From: Oidiodendron maius Zn
Lineage: Eukaryota; Ascomycota; Leotiomycetes; Myxotrichaceae
Direction of reading: 5' to 3'
Assembly: GCA_000827325.1 (NCBI GenBank)
Contig: KN832881.1
Location: 1,324,616 to 1,388,615, forward strand
Length of the DNA: 64,000 bases
In this document: positions 22,276 through 33,752 of the stretch, piece after piece
Numbering within the stretch: position 1 is the first letter of the stretch
Layout of the letters: every line of letters starts with the position of its first letter
Notes under the pieces: model-generated
What the model saw: the letters and a program-made list of their open reading frames with translations, nothing else
Told to the model about the DNA's origin: nothing
Database searches by the model: none
Made by a program: the position numbers and the translations under genes

Positions 22276-22972
22276 ACGAGAGGACGGGCGGGCACGGGCG
22301 GGTGGGCAAGAGGTATATGAGGATACGAGGTGACCACAGGGAACAGAGGGATGAGAGGGGAGAGGCACCAGAGCTGATCAGAGATGATCGGGACTCGGGC
22401 GCGGCTGGGCGGTACATTGAAAATCAGGTGGAGGGCCTGGAAAGAAGAGGAGGGGGAGGGGGTCAAGTGAAGGGTGAAAGAAGGGCGAAGGGCGAAGCGT
22501 GAAGAGCATGCGCGTCAGAGGGTCGAGCGTGGTGAGTGAGATGGCCCCGTTAAGCAGAACTGTTTGGGCGCTCGCCGTCATACATCAGGCGATGATGGGG
22601 GACGCGAGGATGGATAAGGGCAAAGGGAATGAAGGGGAGGGCGAGGCCAACGGGCTGCCGTCTCGCCCGCTTTCTCGCGGTTCGCTCGGGCGGGAGGAGG
22701 GAGCTGGGGAGGGTGGTACTGTAGGAACAACAACCACAACCACGACCACAACTAGAACAACAACAAACCGGGGCACTGGGGGGAGGGGAGGGAGAAGGAA
22801 TGGACGGAAGAGGGAAGAGAGACGAGAAGAGAGGGGAGAGATAGCTCCGCCCAGCTGGGGCCAGATGCAGCAGGTGAAGGGCATCATCACCTTACTCTCC
22901 TTCGATCACCTTCCTGCTCTACTTCCCTCCTCTCTGCTCATCCCCGCGACTCGATTCGTTCTGGACGGGAAC

Positions 22973-22986
22973 GGGGGGGGGGGGGG
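22973..22986 (+). repeat. poly(G)14 run
   Basis: Fourteen consecutive G close to the point where strand composition flips. Confidence 0.85.
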
Positions 22987-23141
22987 TTGGCCCACGCGGC
23001 CAGTCATCCAGAGACCCGGGCCAGTTCATGTAGAAGGATGCAGCGAGGTCCTCGGCTCAAGGTTGCAGCGCCTGAGGCCTGGGCCGAGACGCGAGCAGCA
23101 TCCAGCACCTTTACCAGCAGCACTTGCCGTGGTCGCAGGCC

Positions 23142-23200
23142 GCATCAGCATTAGCATCAGCATCAGCATCAGCACCAGCACCAGCACCAGCACCAGCACA
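23142..23200 (+). repeat. CATCAG/CACCAG hexanucleotide repeat
   Basis: Imperfect tandem CATCAG units pass into CACCAG units over about 60 bp. The array lies in the pyrimidine-rich half of the divergent promoter, 0.7 kb before the HET-C start. Confidence 0.8.
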
Positions 23201-23889
23201 TCACCCTCTCCCTCGCCGCCCAGGATGAAGGGGTCCCCATCGCCCGCGCCCACTTCTGTTACTCTCGCGCTTCGTGCTCTCCAGCATACACCAGCCACCT
23301 TCAACCCCCGAACAGGTAAGAAAGCTCTCCTTCTCACACGCCCACACACCCGCATACTCGCCTATGGTCGTAGTCCAGTACCAGCTAGACAGCGGCATGC
23401 TGGGACTTCTCTAGCTCCTCTTGCTACAACTACAACCTCTCCTGCACTGCACTCTCCGTACCCAAAAAAATATCACCATCGCCACAGTCACACAAAACTG
23501 TCCCACTCTCTCGTTTTGTTCTGTCCTTCTCTTGCTCTCTCCCTATCTGTCTCTCTCTATTTCGTATCCTTCTTTTTTCTTCTTCTCTTTCTCTCTTTCT
23601 CTGCCTCCCTCCCTTTCCCTTTTTTTCATGGCCATCTCCCTCTCTACTACTCGCTCCCATCTCCGTTGCCAAGCACTCGGGTCATGCCCGAACCGCACAT
23701 CGTGCGGGATCCTGACAGACCCCACCACCAAACTACAGCCAAGGGACGAACTCACTTGGCACGGCTCTGGGCTACAAATGCTCGCCTTGATCCCCTCCCT
23801 TACTGACCGCCCTTCTCTTTTTAACTCTCCAGAGTCCCAGAGCTCCTCCTTCTGCACGGTTCGGCCCCGCGACCCAACCCGCCTCGAAA

Positions 23890-26800
23890 ATGCCGTCCCT
23901 CGCGACCTCCTCGAGCCTGCTTATCTTCGCCCTCCTCGTTCTCCTCGTGCGCCCTGCCAGTGCCTTTGGCGCGGGAAACATTGCTTCCGTGTCTCGTGTG
24001 GAAGGCTTGAACTGTAAGTGTGCTCCAAAATCCTCTCACCGACCCGCAGACCTGTCGCTGACCTCCCTAGGGCGCCATGGCGATATTGAAGACACCCTCC
24101 TCTCCCTTCTCATGGCCAGAGTGGCTGGGGGCAAGAAGTTCGACAAGATGACCGTCAAGAGAGTTTACTTTGGTAATTGGCTGCGGGATTACTGTGAGCG
24201 CCCCTCTGCTGTGCTGAGGAGTGAAGCACGCGAGTATCCCTAAGCTAACATCTACACCTGCAGCTCAGGCAATTGACGTCGGTACCGTCAAGTATGTCTC
24301 GGCCGAAGCTATCCGTATCCTCCTCTGGGTCCTAGGCTTCATGACATTCGGGTATGGCACGCGCGAGTTCGAGGTTACCGCCGACCGCCTAGGCTGCTAC
24401 CGCCCCGAGGACCACATTGATAACCCTAAGGACTACGCCGACAACCTCGACGCCACACAGTATGATCCGAGACTGCGAGGCCCTGTTAATGAGCGCATAG
24501 AGCTGGCCATTGATCCTCGTACGGGTCTGAAGAACTACATTGCCAACGAGCAGGCTGGCATTATGACCTCCGCTCTGCATGTGAGGAGACTATTTGGCGA
24601 GAGTATTAGGCTTGGGAGGTCTTATGGCAGAAGCAGGAACAAGGCCGAGTTCTATGAGGCCCTCCGGTTGATGGGCACCGGGCTGCACTGCTTAGAAGGC
24701 AAGTTACATGTGTGCCCTGGACAGTACCGACTAACATATAGAAGACTTCTCTGCCCATAGTAACTACACAGAGCTGGCTCTCATTGAAATGGGCGAACGC
24801 GAGATCTTCCCCCACGTCGGCCGACAGACCAAAATCCGTCTCGAAGGTGCCCAGCACCCTGTCTACCCCATTGTCACGGGAACCTTTGGAGGTGTAGACT
24901 TCCTGCACTCTGTCATGGGTGAGTTCGATGACAAGGCCACTCAATCTGAAATCCAGGAGCTCGAGGGGACCATGCAGAACTCCACTCAGGTAGACACGAG
25001 CATGCTCAAACAGCTCCTCAATTCTCTTCCATCTGGGCTGTCCGGAGGTGAGGACCATGCTGGGAAGGCAGACGAGCTTCAAGCCAACGCCACGGCCGCG
25101 CAGATGTCACAGATGCATGTCTCCCCGCGCCAGCCAGAAGCTTTTACTCGCCAGATGCAAAAAGTCACTCGAGATATCTACCCCATCATAGAGTGGCACG
25201 ATAATCTCATGCAGCAGATTACGGAAGCAATTGAGAAGATCCCAGTCCTGCCCGAGCTCGTTGAGAACATCGAGAACCAGGTCAACGTCTTTGTCTTCAG
25301 TCTGCTTGCTCCTATTGTGGTACCCATAATCAACCAGATCAAGACCGAGTTGAACGAGGGTTCTTCAGAGATCATCCAAAGCTCTAAAGAGAAGCAGCTC
25401 ATTGTCTTCCACGACGACTACTCTTCTGATCCTACCCACTCGATGTTGTCCAAGGATCACTTCTCCAATGTAAGTCCGCATCCAAATTACCCAAGTCGAT
25501 ATTAACAAAAGTAGGTCCTCAATGAGGCTGCAGGCAAAGTAGCCTCACAGATTCTCAAATGGGTTGTTCCCCAGCTCATGCAGTGCTGGGACGATGAGCG
25601 AATTGACCCGAATCGTACCATTGATCGTATCGTCCATGGCGTCTTCCACCACCCGGCCCAGCGTATGATGGGCGAGGATGGCGCGGCTGACGGTCGCGGA
25701 CTCATGTTCGGCGTCGTCGAGCAGTGGTGGCGTTCGGCGAACCAAATTGAGCTTCGACGGAAGCTGTCCAGGGACGGCGTCGAGAATATGGAGAATCACT
25801 TGGAAGGCGTGCATGATACTGGACATGGATGTGGCAAGCCGTTGGGCATGGCCAGAAATATTGGTGGTAGTGGTGGTCTCTCCTCCGGGCCAGCTGGTGA
25901 GGTTGCGAGTGGCTTGATGGGTGCTCTCGCTGGAGCTGCCGGTCAAGGCGGTGGTGCCTTTGGTTTCGAGAAACTGGCAGAAGGAGTCATGGGCATTGGT
26001 GGTGGAGCTTCTGGCGTCGAGAAATTTGCAGAGGAGGCAGTAGGAGGCGGTGCCTTGGGCGGACTGGTTGGAGCCCTCGCTGGCGGGGTGGGTGGTGGGC
26101 TATTATCTGGTGCCTTTAGCGATCGTGAAGAGCCAGAGACCCGATCGTTCGCCTCTGAGGGGCATACGCGGGAAGGTGGCTACCAGCAAAGCTATACCGA
26201 GTTCGCGCACTCTGGAAACCAGTATGCCCAGGCTCGGTACTCTGAGACGCAGCTCCCTGGAGGTGGCCGCGAGACCGATTATCAGAGGTTCCAGCAGCAT
26301 GGCGGCTATGGCTCTGGCTTCGAGCAGCGCACCGAGGCCTCACCAACGTATGGAGGCGGCTTTGAGCGAACAACCGAGAGGGTCTACCAACGGCCAGGCG
26401 AAGTGGAGACGGAGACCTGGCGCGAGGGTCGCACCGCAGATGGTCGCCACTACCACGAGTCCCGACCCGAGTTCCGTAACGAGAGGAAGGGCAGCAGCAG
26501 TGACAGCGACGATAGCGGCCACAAGAAGCACCACAAGAAGAAACACCACGGCTACAGCGAGAGGGAGGAGAGGGAGGACTATATCGCTCCGGGCGGCTAC
26601 GGAGGCAGGCTCGGCGAACAGCGTGGGGAGACGTTCGAGGAGAGGAGGCACGAGCGTGAGTTCGAGTCGCAGCCCAGCTATGGGTATGAGGCCCCGAGGG
26701 GCGAGTTCAAGGAGCAGAACGAGTTTGGCAGGGAACGCTTCGAGAACCGATTCGAGGGGCAGGCCGAGGGTTATGGTTCTCGCGAGTTCGGTAACGAGGC

Positions 26801-26978
26801 TGGCTGGGGCAACGAGCGTGCTCGGGAGGTGACGGACGCGGAGAAGAGAGAGGATTACCAAGAAGAGGTGAGGGATGAGGAGTATCGCGAGGTCATCAGA
26901 GAGGAGGAATACCGCGAAGAGGTCAGGGAGGGGGGGTATAGAGAGGAGAGATCGGAGGGTGGTGGTTGGCTCAGTTAG
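23890..26978 (+). CDS. het-c: HET-C heterokaryon-incompatibility protein
   Basis: Five exons: 23890-24013, 24071-24193, 24264-24698, 24745-25469 and 25515-26978; about 956 residues. A signal peptide (about 1-25, ending RPASA) precedes the Het-C domain, with RHGDIEDTLL, YFGNWLRDYSQAIDVGTVKY, DRLGCYRPEDHIDNPKDYAD and LEDFSAHSNYTELALIE. In Neurospora het-c alleles control vegetative incompatibility, and the protein is associated with the membrane or wall. The segment after residue 290 (QNSTQVDTSMLKQLLNSLPS) lies near where allelic variation is known in the family. The C-terminal third is Gly-rich, then Arg/Glu/Tyr-rich with YREE-type repeats. Intron 3 has a GC donor (AG|GCAAGT) and two possible acceptors three bases apart, giving LEDF or LEEDF; I chose LEDF as the conserved form. 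Confidence 0.9.
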
Positions 26979-27133
26979 ATGCGATTCATTAGAGCACGAG
27001 GTACGACTGATGCGAGACTTTACGATCTTAGATACGATGAGCACACTAATTCGATAGATCTGTCGACAGAATTCAAAAGTTTTACTCTCAGAGTTAAAGT
27101 CTCATGATATAGGACAGCCTGACATAACACAGA
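26979..27133. other. 3' flank of HET-C gene
   Basis: Likely 3' UTR followed by a transition into decayed repeat sequence. Confidence 0.4.
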
Positions 27134-28410
27134 CTATGCGTTATTACCCAACGTCGCATTCTCAGAACAACAATTTGAAACAGCCTTGGATCGCATTCTA
27201 GATCGCATCCTAGCCTGCGGTGCTCCTCCTCCGCCTGCTTTAAATGTACACCACGAGATTCCAGTCGCAACACGCGCGGGACTCAAGACTGGCGTTGACA
27301 TATGGTGTTCGGAACTTGAGGCCAGATTCCGCGAGGCACCAGGCACTGCCCTTAAAAGGCTTGAATCGCTGCAGTTTACGATTCAAGATACGCGGGCACA
27401 AAAGGATCCTGAGAATTTGTACAGATAATAATTGTTACAGCACAGAATGCTGGCATCGCTCTCACGGAGTATACTCAAATCCTTTTAGCTTATGAGCATT
27501 TCGATGCTCCACTATAGGCTATACCTACCCCACCTACTGAAGCCACTCGGCTGACAGATTTTATAAAACAACTTACAGCAGCCAAAGCTATTTAGTTTAA
27601 ACTCTACCACCTCAAGCCATACCGCCCTATACCAGTAAGCACAACTTCTCATCTAACGGCACGCGCTTTGGACGACCGGTATTTCCAGCCAATCGTTCCC
27701 TATACCAAAGCCAGCGCCAGCTATTTCAATCCTTTCAACCCTATCGCTATGCTCCTTAACGGCATGAACCCCCTATACACGAGCATTCTGAGCAACAAGC
27801 TCGGCATTTCGAACGCTTTACTGACACCAAGCTTAAGGAGGATAAATCATCGTCCCAGCATAGGCCCCAGCCAGGTCGCCAACCATATCAAGCACCATTC
27901 CCCAGACTATAGAACAAACCCACAAGGGCGTATAACACAGACGTTCCTCAAGAATCCAAGCAAGCCCCCGACTATAAGGACGAGCTAGACTCCACATATT
28001 AAGCATATTTTGAAGGGGCGGAGGAATACCTAATCCATAACGACCAAGGCAATTGGGACTAACAACTATAAGAGGAATCTGGCCCTAACGCTCTCTTCAC
28101 CAACCCCACCTATTATGCTCCTCCTAAGAGTGGGTGTAGGTACAAATGCCAAGAAAGTTCCATTTCTTAGTAAAAAATCAGGTCCAAAAGGGGTAGCCAG
28201 GACCTTCGAATTTGGGCACAATCCACGCCTAAATCCATCACCAGCGAGCATAGACTCCAAAACCTCCCGCCAAAACCTCAACAGCTACAACAGCGGCCAA
28301 CTCCCTATTGCCGATGGGTCTGTCCATTGTATGGCATGCAACCAAAGGTTTCCCTCCAAGAACAAGCTCCACGATACGTTTGCCTTTCACCCACCAAAGG
28401 CAAACTGAGT
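27134..28410 (+). mobile_element. decayed gag-like retroelement fragment
   Basis: The plus strand reads as pieces of one protein interrupted by stops and frame changes. First a helical block (EQQFETALDRILDRILA, then ARFREAPGTALKRLESLQFT), then LTEYTQILLAYEHFDAP and LTDFIKQLTAAKAI. Next comes a Pro/Tyr/Asn-rich block (27668-27988), and finally a Cys-x2-Cys...KLH stretch (CMACNQRFPSKNKLH, near 28326-28370) resembling a zinc finger of fungal retroelement gag-type proteins. No long terminal repeats, reverse transcriptase or integrase are visible. I infer an old, disabled element. A decayed host gene is the alternative. Confidence 0.4.
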
Positions 28411-29978
28411 AGCACCCTATTCAGTGTCCGATGTCCCACCATTCGCTCTCATCTAAAGTCCTGAGTAGAACATCGACGTCCCCTAGCAAGCCCCTAGGAG
28501 TTCAAAAGCAATGTGAAGATCTTGCGACGTGCAACAAAGTCTCATAAACTTAACATATCTGCCTTGTAGGCGCCTGCGTACCGTATTTGTAACACGCTGA
28601 ACCTCAGGTATCATAATTCAACGACATGCATGACTCCTTCATTCTTTGCGGCGCGCAACAAAACTTTGGAATTGGTTAAAGCCTTTTAAAATCGAGGAGG
28701 AAAACAGCATAAACACCGTCTCTAGTATATGATATGTAGAAAGAAAGGAAATAATAAGTAATAAATAATAAGTAATAAATAATAAAGAAATAAAATGAAA
28801 GAAAGCATTGATCGCCAAGAGGATGTGGCGATGGTGATATGAAAGGGTTGCAACCTTTTTGGACTGAGTCACAATTGCGATGTGCAACAAAAAAAAATGA
28901 GTATGTACAAGGAAAGCGCTGCCTTGGTATATAACGTTAGAAGGAGATAAAGAAGCAAGACACTAGCAGTTAGAGAGCGGAGAAAGTTGTTTAGAGATTT
29001 TGCAACATTGGATGAAAGAATATCTTGTGAAGGCCTACTTAACTTATTGTGGAGATTGGGTTCAAAGCATCAATTTGAATAACTAGGATATGGTATCCGT
29101 CTTGCGTTCTTATTCGAATAGATAGCAATCATCAATCATGGTGCCACGAAGTATCACTGGGATTTTTGCTAAGAGCGAGAAAAGATTATACAGATAGGTA
29201 AAGAGTCCTAAACACGAAACTAAGAAATGTGACAAGATTATCTATGCTATAGCCCATCTGTAATTACCAGCCTTGTATACTAAAGAGTTACAAGCGTTCA
29301 GGATTGCGCATCTTTGTATCACGTACTCTTCGGGCTGGACCATGCCGCAACCCCGACAGATCAGCGCCCATATGCCGTCAAGGCTTTCAAGGATAAACTT
29401 AAAAGGAGCAACTCCTCACCAGCCTATGATGCAAATAGTGATTACCCCAGGACCAAAAAGCGGGGTGACAGGGGCGTTCATCAACCTACACAATATACTC
29501 GGTGCGGCCGAATGTAGTCCCGACCTAATAATGGGGAACCAGGTTCTGAACCTCTGTTGAGCTCTCAAAGACCAATGTTGACATCATGGATTCGAAACAT
29601 CAGCTTAACTAGGCATGGCAGCGGCACTGCGCGAGTGTGTAAGATCTGGTCGGCTATGAGGAGCTGTGCTCCCGCCGCAGCCAAATGCTACTGTTTCAGG
29701 TTTCAGCTGTTGCGGCACTGTTCAAGATTCGGTCCTACTCTCTGAACTTAGCCAGCGCGAGCTTTAGAAGCATGAGACCAGCCCGAGAGGTAGTATACCT
29801 AGGTTGGTATGCTCGGCACTTGTTTATGCGTCTCCTGTCCATTACGGCGCAAAACGCGCTGGATTGTGTGTTCTGAGTTTATAAATGCGGCGATACATCC
29901 TGTATTCCTTCTGCAAGGACCTTGGTGCTTTCTCTTGCATCGTCGATTTTCATGTTGAAAGGGTTGCAATCAATAATC
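28411..29978. other. intergenic, AT-rich with short repeats
   Basis: No supportable gene. A small tandem AATAAGTAATAAAT-type array lies at about 28750-28795. The end of the interval contains the GH71 promoter. Confidence 0.45.
29880..29885 (+). promoter_or_regulatory. TATA-like element of GH71 gene
   Basis: TATAAA lies 94 bp before the chosen ATG, a plausible distance for a fungal core promoter. Assignment is by position only. Confidence 0.4.
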
Positions 29979-32402
29979 ATGCGTTCCAAGATATCTCCTT
30001 TACTCTGTCTCCTGTCAGTGACAGACTTGGTGTCTGCGGGCTTGATTGCGAAGCGACAATCGCATGGAGGGTCCCTTAGTGAACGCTCTATCCAAGTAGG
30101 CTGGTCACTTCAATCCAATACATGTCCCTCAGGCAGTACCTCTTGTGGAGGGGGGGCATGCTGTCCGTCCAGTCTTTTCTGCAATCCTGCAGGCAACGAT
30201 GAAGTTGCTGCGTGCTGCGCAACAGGTAAGAGATGGATATAGTATTGGAAGTTTCCTAGTGACACAATAACAGCCTCCGATTGCCGGGGTTCGGCAGAGA
30301 GTTCTGGAACGTGTGCGGACACCACCTGGTCCTTATATCAGGGAGTTAATGGGAATGATTTCTGCTGCGAGGTGGGAATGGTTGGCGTACTTAATTATGC
30401 GGATCCCGTTGCTGGGTTTTGCGTCTCTTCCGCAGCTGCTGCATCTGCTACAACGGCCATCCTTGTAAGTAGAAAGTATTCGAATCTTCTTCAGGATTCT
30501 CTCATGCTCTTATGCTGTATTCGCTCTTACTAATAATGTGCAGAAGTCTGTAGGCTCTGGGGCTACTACAACCGAACCTCCTACTATAACACCAACGTCA
30601 ACTACGCCACCTGCTACATCTCCTCCTAGTATGTGGAGTGACAGTTCTGAGACATCTTACGCATATTTTAGCTGATAGTAGTATTCTAGCTTCAACTTCA
30701 ACAGGATCAACACCACCTGCGAGCACAGGAAAGCCCGTGTAAGTATCTATACTTTTCGAAAATCCATGTCTCGCCTTTCACAGCTGCTAATCCGTGCTTA
30801 GGTTTTTCCATTACATGGTATGACTATTCAAGACACTCAATTACCAATTTCATTCTAAATTAAAATAGATAGGGACCATTACCGATGCCCATTGTGAACA
30901 AGATGTCCTAGATGCTCAAGCGCTTGGCGCTGACGCATTTGCCCTTAACTTGAGTATGTTCGAGGATCGCATGCTCCTGCAACCCAACTGACAGAGATCC
31001 AGACACAGTTGAAGGCTATGCTGCTACCACTACATCTCAGTTGTTCAACTGGGCTGGGGTTCATGGATTCAAGCTCTTGTTAGTGTACGCCGTATGTGTA
31101 AGTTATAGATTCTGACGTCTCTAGCTTCTCCTTCGACATGACGGGCTTCAGCAATCCTGATCAGTTTACCAGCTTCTTGCAATCGTACGTCACTAATGAA
31201 GCATACTACTTATATAATGGTGAGAATATTGATTTATTTTATGTATTCGACTAACGTATGTGCATAGGACTACCCTTGGTTTCTACCTTCAATGTGAGAT
31301 ACTTTCCAGTGCTTCCTCCTGTGCAAGCATATCGACTAACACTATCTAGGGTGGTGCATCTTCGTACACATTTGGCCAAGATACGGTCAACGACGGATGG
31401 AAAGTCGAATTCCAAGAGGTCATGGCCAACGCCGGCCACCCAGTATACTTCGCTCCAGCATTCCAGGACGTCTCGGCCTCCGCCGACTTCTTCTCTATTG
31501 AATTCCCGACTCTCGACGGAGCGATGAACTGGAACTCCTGGCCACAGAATACCCAGGGCGACATTATCGTGCCCACCGCCGATGATGTGACATACCTCAG
31601 TGGTGCCCATGCAGCCGGCAAGACTTTCATCATGGGCGTGTCGCCATTGCAGTTCAAACACGACCCGCAGTTCGGCAACTGGTACCGCCGGGGCGAGCAG
31701 AACCTCGAGTACCGCTTCGGCCAGGTCCTCAATCTACAACCTGACTTCATCGAGCTGCAGACATGGAATGATGCGGGCGAGAGCCACTACATGGGCAACA
31801 GCTGGCCGGAGCCCATCGACGGAACCAACATCGGCACTTACACCGCCGATTACGACCATACGGCCTACTGGCAGATCCTGCCTGCCTTCATCAAGGCGTA
31901 CAAGGCCGGCGCCACGACCACGAATACGATGTATCCGACGAACGGCAAGAATGCTCAGGGAACGTTCTGGCACCATACGCTCCTCACCACGAGCGACTGC
32001 AGCGCTGACTCGATCGGCGAGCCGCAGGGTGTGGATACTGTGGAGGATAAAGTTACCGTGAGTTCACCTCCCCCCCTTTTTCTTCTCCCCTCGCCTAGTT
32101 TCAGCCCTTCCGGAATCAAGACCACAACCCTAATACACCTAACACAGGTTGTCGTCCTCGTCGCCAGCGGCATCACCACCTACTCAGTGAGCATCACCTC
32201 CGGCAGCACAGCGCTTGGGTCCCAGAAGCTCGTGCCAGGCTACAACCAGTTCTCTGTGTCGGGTCTTACGGTCGGCGACGTCACCGTCACCGTGACGGAC
32301 ACCTCGTCGAATTCGAATGTGATCACGGGCACGGGTCCGCTGCCAGTCGTCGCCACCTCAGATATCTGCAATTATAACTTCCAGGTTGTGGCATTGGCAT
32401 AG
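29979..32402 (+). CDS. secreted GH71 alpha-1,3-glucanase (mutanase)
   Basis: Eleven exons give 612 residues: 29979-30225, 30274-30464, 30544-30628, 30690-30738, 30802-30817, 30869-30953, 30997-31078, 31125-31219, 31268-31293, 31350-32057 and 32148-32402. A signal peptide (about 1-20) is followed by a Cys-rich module (about 36-135, many CC pairs), a Thr/Pro/Ser linker (about 150-192) and the GH71 catalytic domain from VFFHYMIGTI (about 195). Domain marks include LGADAFALNL, GFKLFFSFDMTGF, PVYFAPAF, and PDFIELQTWNDAGESHY, which carries conserved acidic residues. It should hydrolyse alpha-1,3-glucan in fungal walls during remodelling, autolysis or attack on other fungi. Exon 5 is only 16 nt and exon 9 only 26 nt. 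Met 29979 was chosen for its signal peptide; an in-frame Met exists upstream at 29952. Confidence 0.88.
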
Positions 32403-32505
32403 GGGCCGAGGGCAGACTGTCGTGACTTGGGAGTGAGTCGGTCATCTATGGATCGATCTTCAACTATTTTCGTTGTATATAGGAAAATATATCATGACAG
32501 GATAT

Positions 32506-33360
32506 TCATTTTAGTGTCTCTGAACAGGAAGTTTCATCCCGCTCAACAATTCGTCCCAAGCTCGCCCTATCTCTCACAAGCCTCCATTTGGGGATCTTCC
32601 AACCTGGGTGCCTTTCGGCAATGTCTTCCAAAGCTTCCGTGATTTCTTCTTCAGGGACTAGACTTGGATCCCGCTCGCCACGCTCATCTTCACTGCAGTC
32701 CAAGTTGATAATGATTTCTCTCAGACTTGAGAAGTCAGCTAGAGTAACTCGCCTATCTCGTAAGTAGAGAGGCGATTTTGAATATCTATCGTTCCATACA
32801 GCCCAAGCAAACATCTCAAAGGGGAGTGCGAGGTACTGCAGATTGAGGAAAATGTCGTTGGTGAGATAATTTCGGAGAGGGTAGAGCGGGTGGCGGCCCA
32901 CACACCACCAAACACCGTTCAGGCAGACCGTATCTTCTTGAAGGTTGAAATAGATCCGGGGGCGTATCTCTCCAGGGACAGAATGAGAGTTCCTACGGCA
33001 TGGGAGATAGCAGCGGCAACTGTTCCAGCGTTCGGTAACGTGGGCGGGGAATTCATCTCTTCGCAGCTGAAAGCGAAAGGTATTTTGATCCTCGGTGCCG
33101 AGACCGTACCGGTACACTCCCAAGGCGAAGTCTCGAGATTCTCGGCATACATACAAAATGGGAATGCCGCTTTGAGATATATAGATTCTATCATCCTTCA
33201 AGGGATTTCGCTCTTGGGAAGGTGTGAGGCTCTTGTTGAATGCGTATATGTCTATTATGCGGCGAGTGAGAGTGAGAGACCAGATGTAAATTCTCAGCTC
33301 TGGTGGTAGCATGGTGAAGAAGTGGAATGATGACGAGCCTTTTTGACCGGACAGAGCCAT
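32506..33360 (-). CDS. 2EXR-domain protein
   Basis: Intronless, 284 residues. The N-terminus FHFFTMLPPELRIYIWSLTL is the signature of the fungal 2EXR family (F-x-F-x-x-LPxELRxxIW). It is followed by ILYVCRESRDFALGVYRYG, which carries the second conserved motif (V-C-R-E-S-R). A Cys-containing patch lies at CRCYLPCRR. This family is greatly expanded in filamentous ascomycetes and its biochemical role is unknown. No membrane helix or signal peptide is seen. It is divergent from the GFA-domain gene at 33753, with 392 bp between starts. Confidence 0.85.
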   Translation of the reverse strand: MALSGQKGSSSFHFFTMLPPELRIYIWSLTLTRRIIDIYAFNKSLTPSQERNPLKDDRIYISQSGIPILYVCRESRDFALGVYRYGLGTEDQNTFRFQLRRDEFPAHVTERWNSCRCYLPCRRNSHSVPGEIRPRIYFNLQEDTVCLNGVWWCVGRHPLYPLRNYLTNDIFLNLQYLALPFEMFAWAVWNDRYSKSPLYLRDRRVTLADFSSLREIIINLDCSEDERGERDPSLVPEEEITEALEDIAERHPGWKIPKWRLVRDRASLGRIVERDETSCSETLK

Positions 33361-33752
33361 GATGGCCCGATTTGAATCGAGGTGGTATATGTATATTCAG
33401 TTGATAGTGATGGTATGAAGAATGGGCGAGAGATGGAAGAAGATTGGAGATCACAGAATAGGCAGTTGCTGGATAGATAGATGACGAGCGAGTGATGAGT
33501 AGCCCGTCGTTTACTGTAGCTTGCGGGTAAGCTCGGATCTGGGTGCTGCAATTCATACAATAGGCTCTTTTCGAGATTATGGGTACTGAAGTATTCGGAA
33601 GGTCTCAAACGTCATGGGATGCAGTTGACTTTCGGAGATAAAGAACCGTTAAGCCACAGCCTTGTACATAACAGGGCGCGGAGATCATCAATATGAAGTC
33701 CATGCTGGCGTCCTTTTGGGCCTCAGATTATTATTCACTGCCATAATTCGCC
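33361..33752. promoter_or_regulatory. divergent promoter of 2EXR and GFA genes
   Basis: These 392 bp separate two divergent start codons and contain no other supportable frame. Both promoters must lie here, so the two genes may share control. Confidence 0.45.

Larger units (their letters stand above)
21954..23889. promoter_or_regulatory. divergent promoter interval between HMG-box and HET-C genes
   Basis: This 1.9 kb separates two divergent starts. From about 21,400 to 22,890 the plus strand is G/A-rich; from about 22,890 to 23,860 it is C/T-rich. Each gene is therefore preceded on its own sense strand by a long pyrimidine-rich leader, and the switch point marks a plausible shared promoter centre. 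The open frame at 22499-23806 is low-complexity and I do not call it a gene. Confidence 0.5.

Noticed and set aside
22499-23806. Plus-strand 435-codon frame
   Set aside because: It consists largely of low-complexity Gly/Thr, Ser/Thr and Pro/Ser stretches created by skewed base composition, and lies in the divergent promoter.
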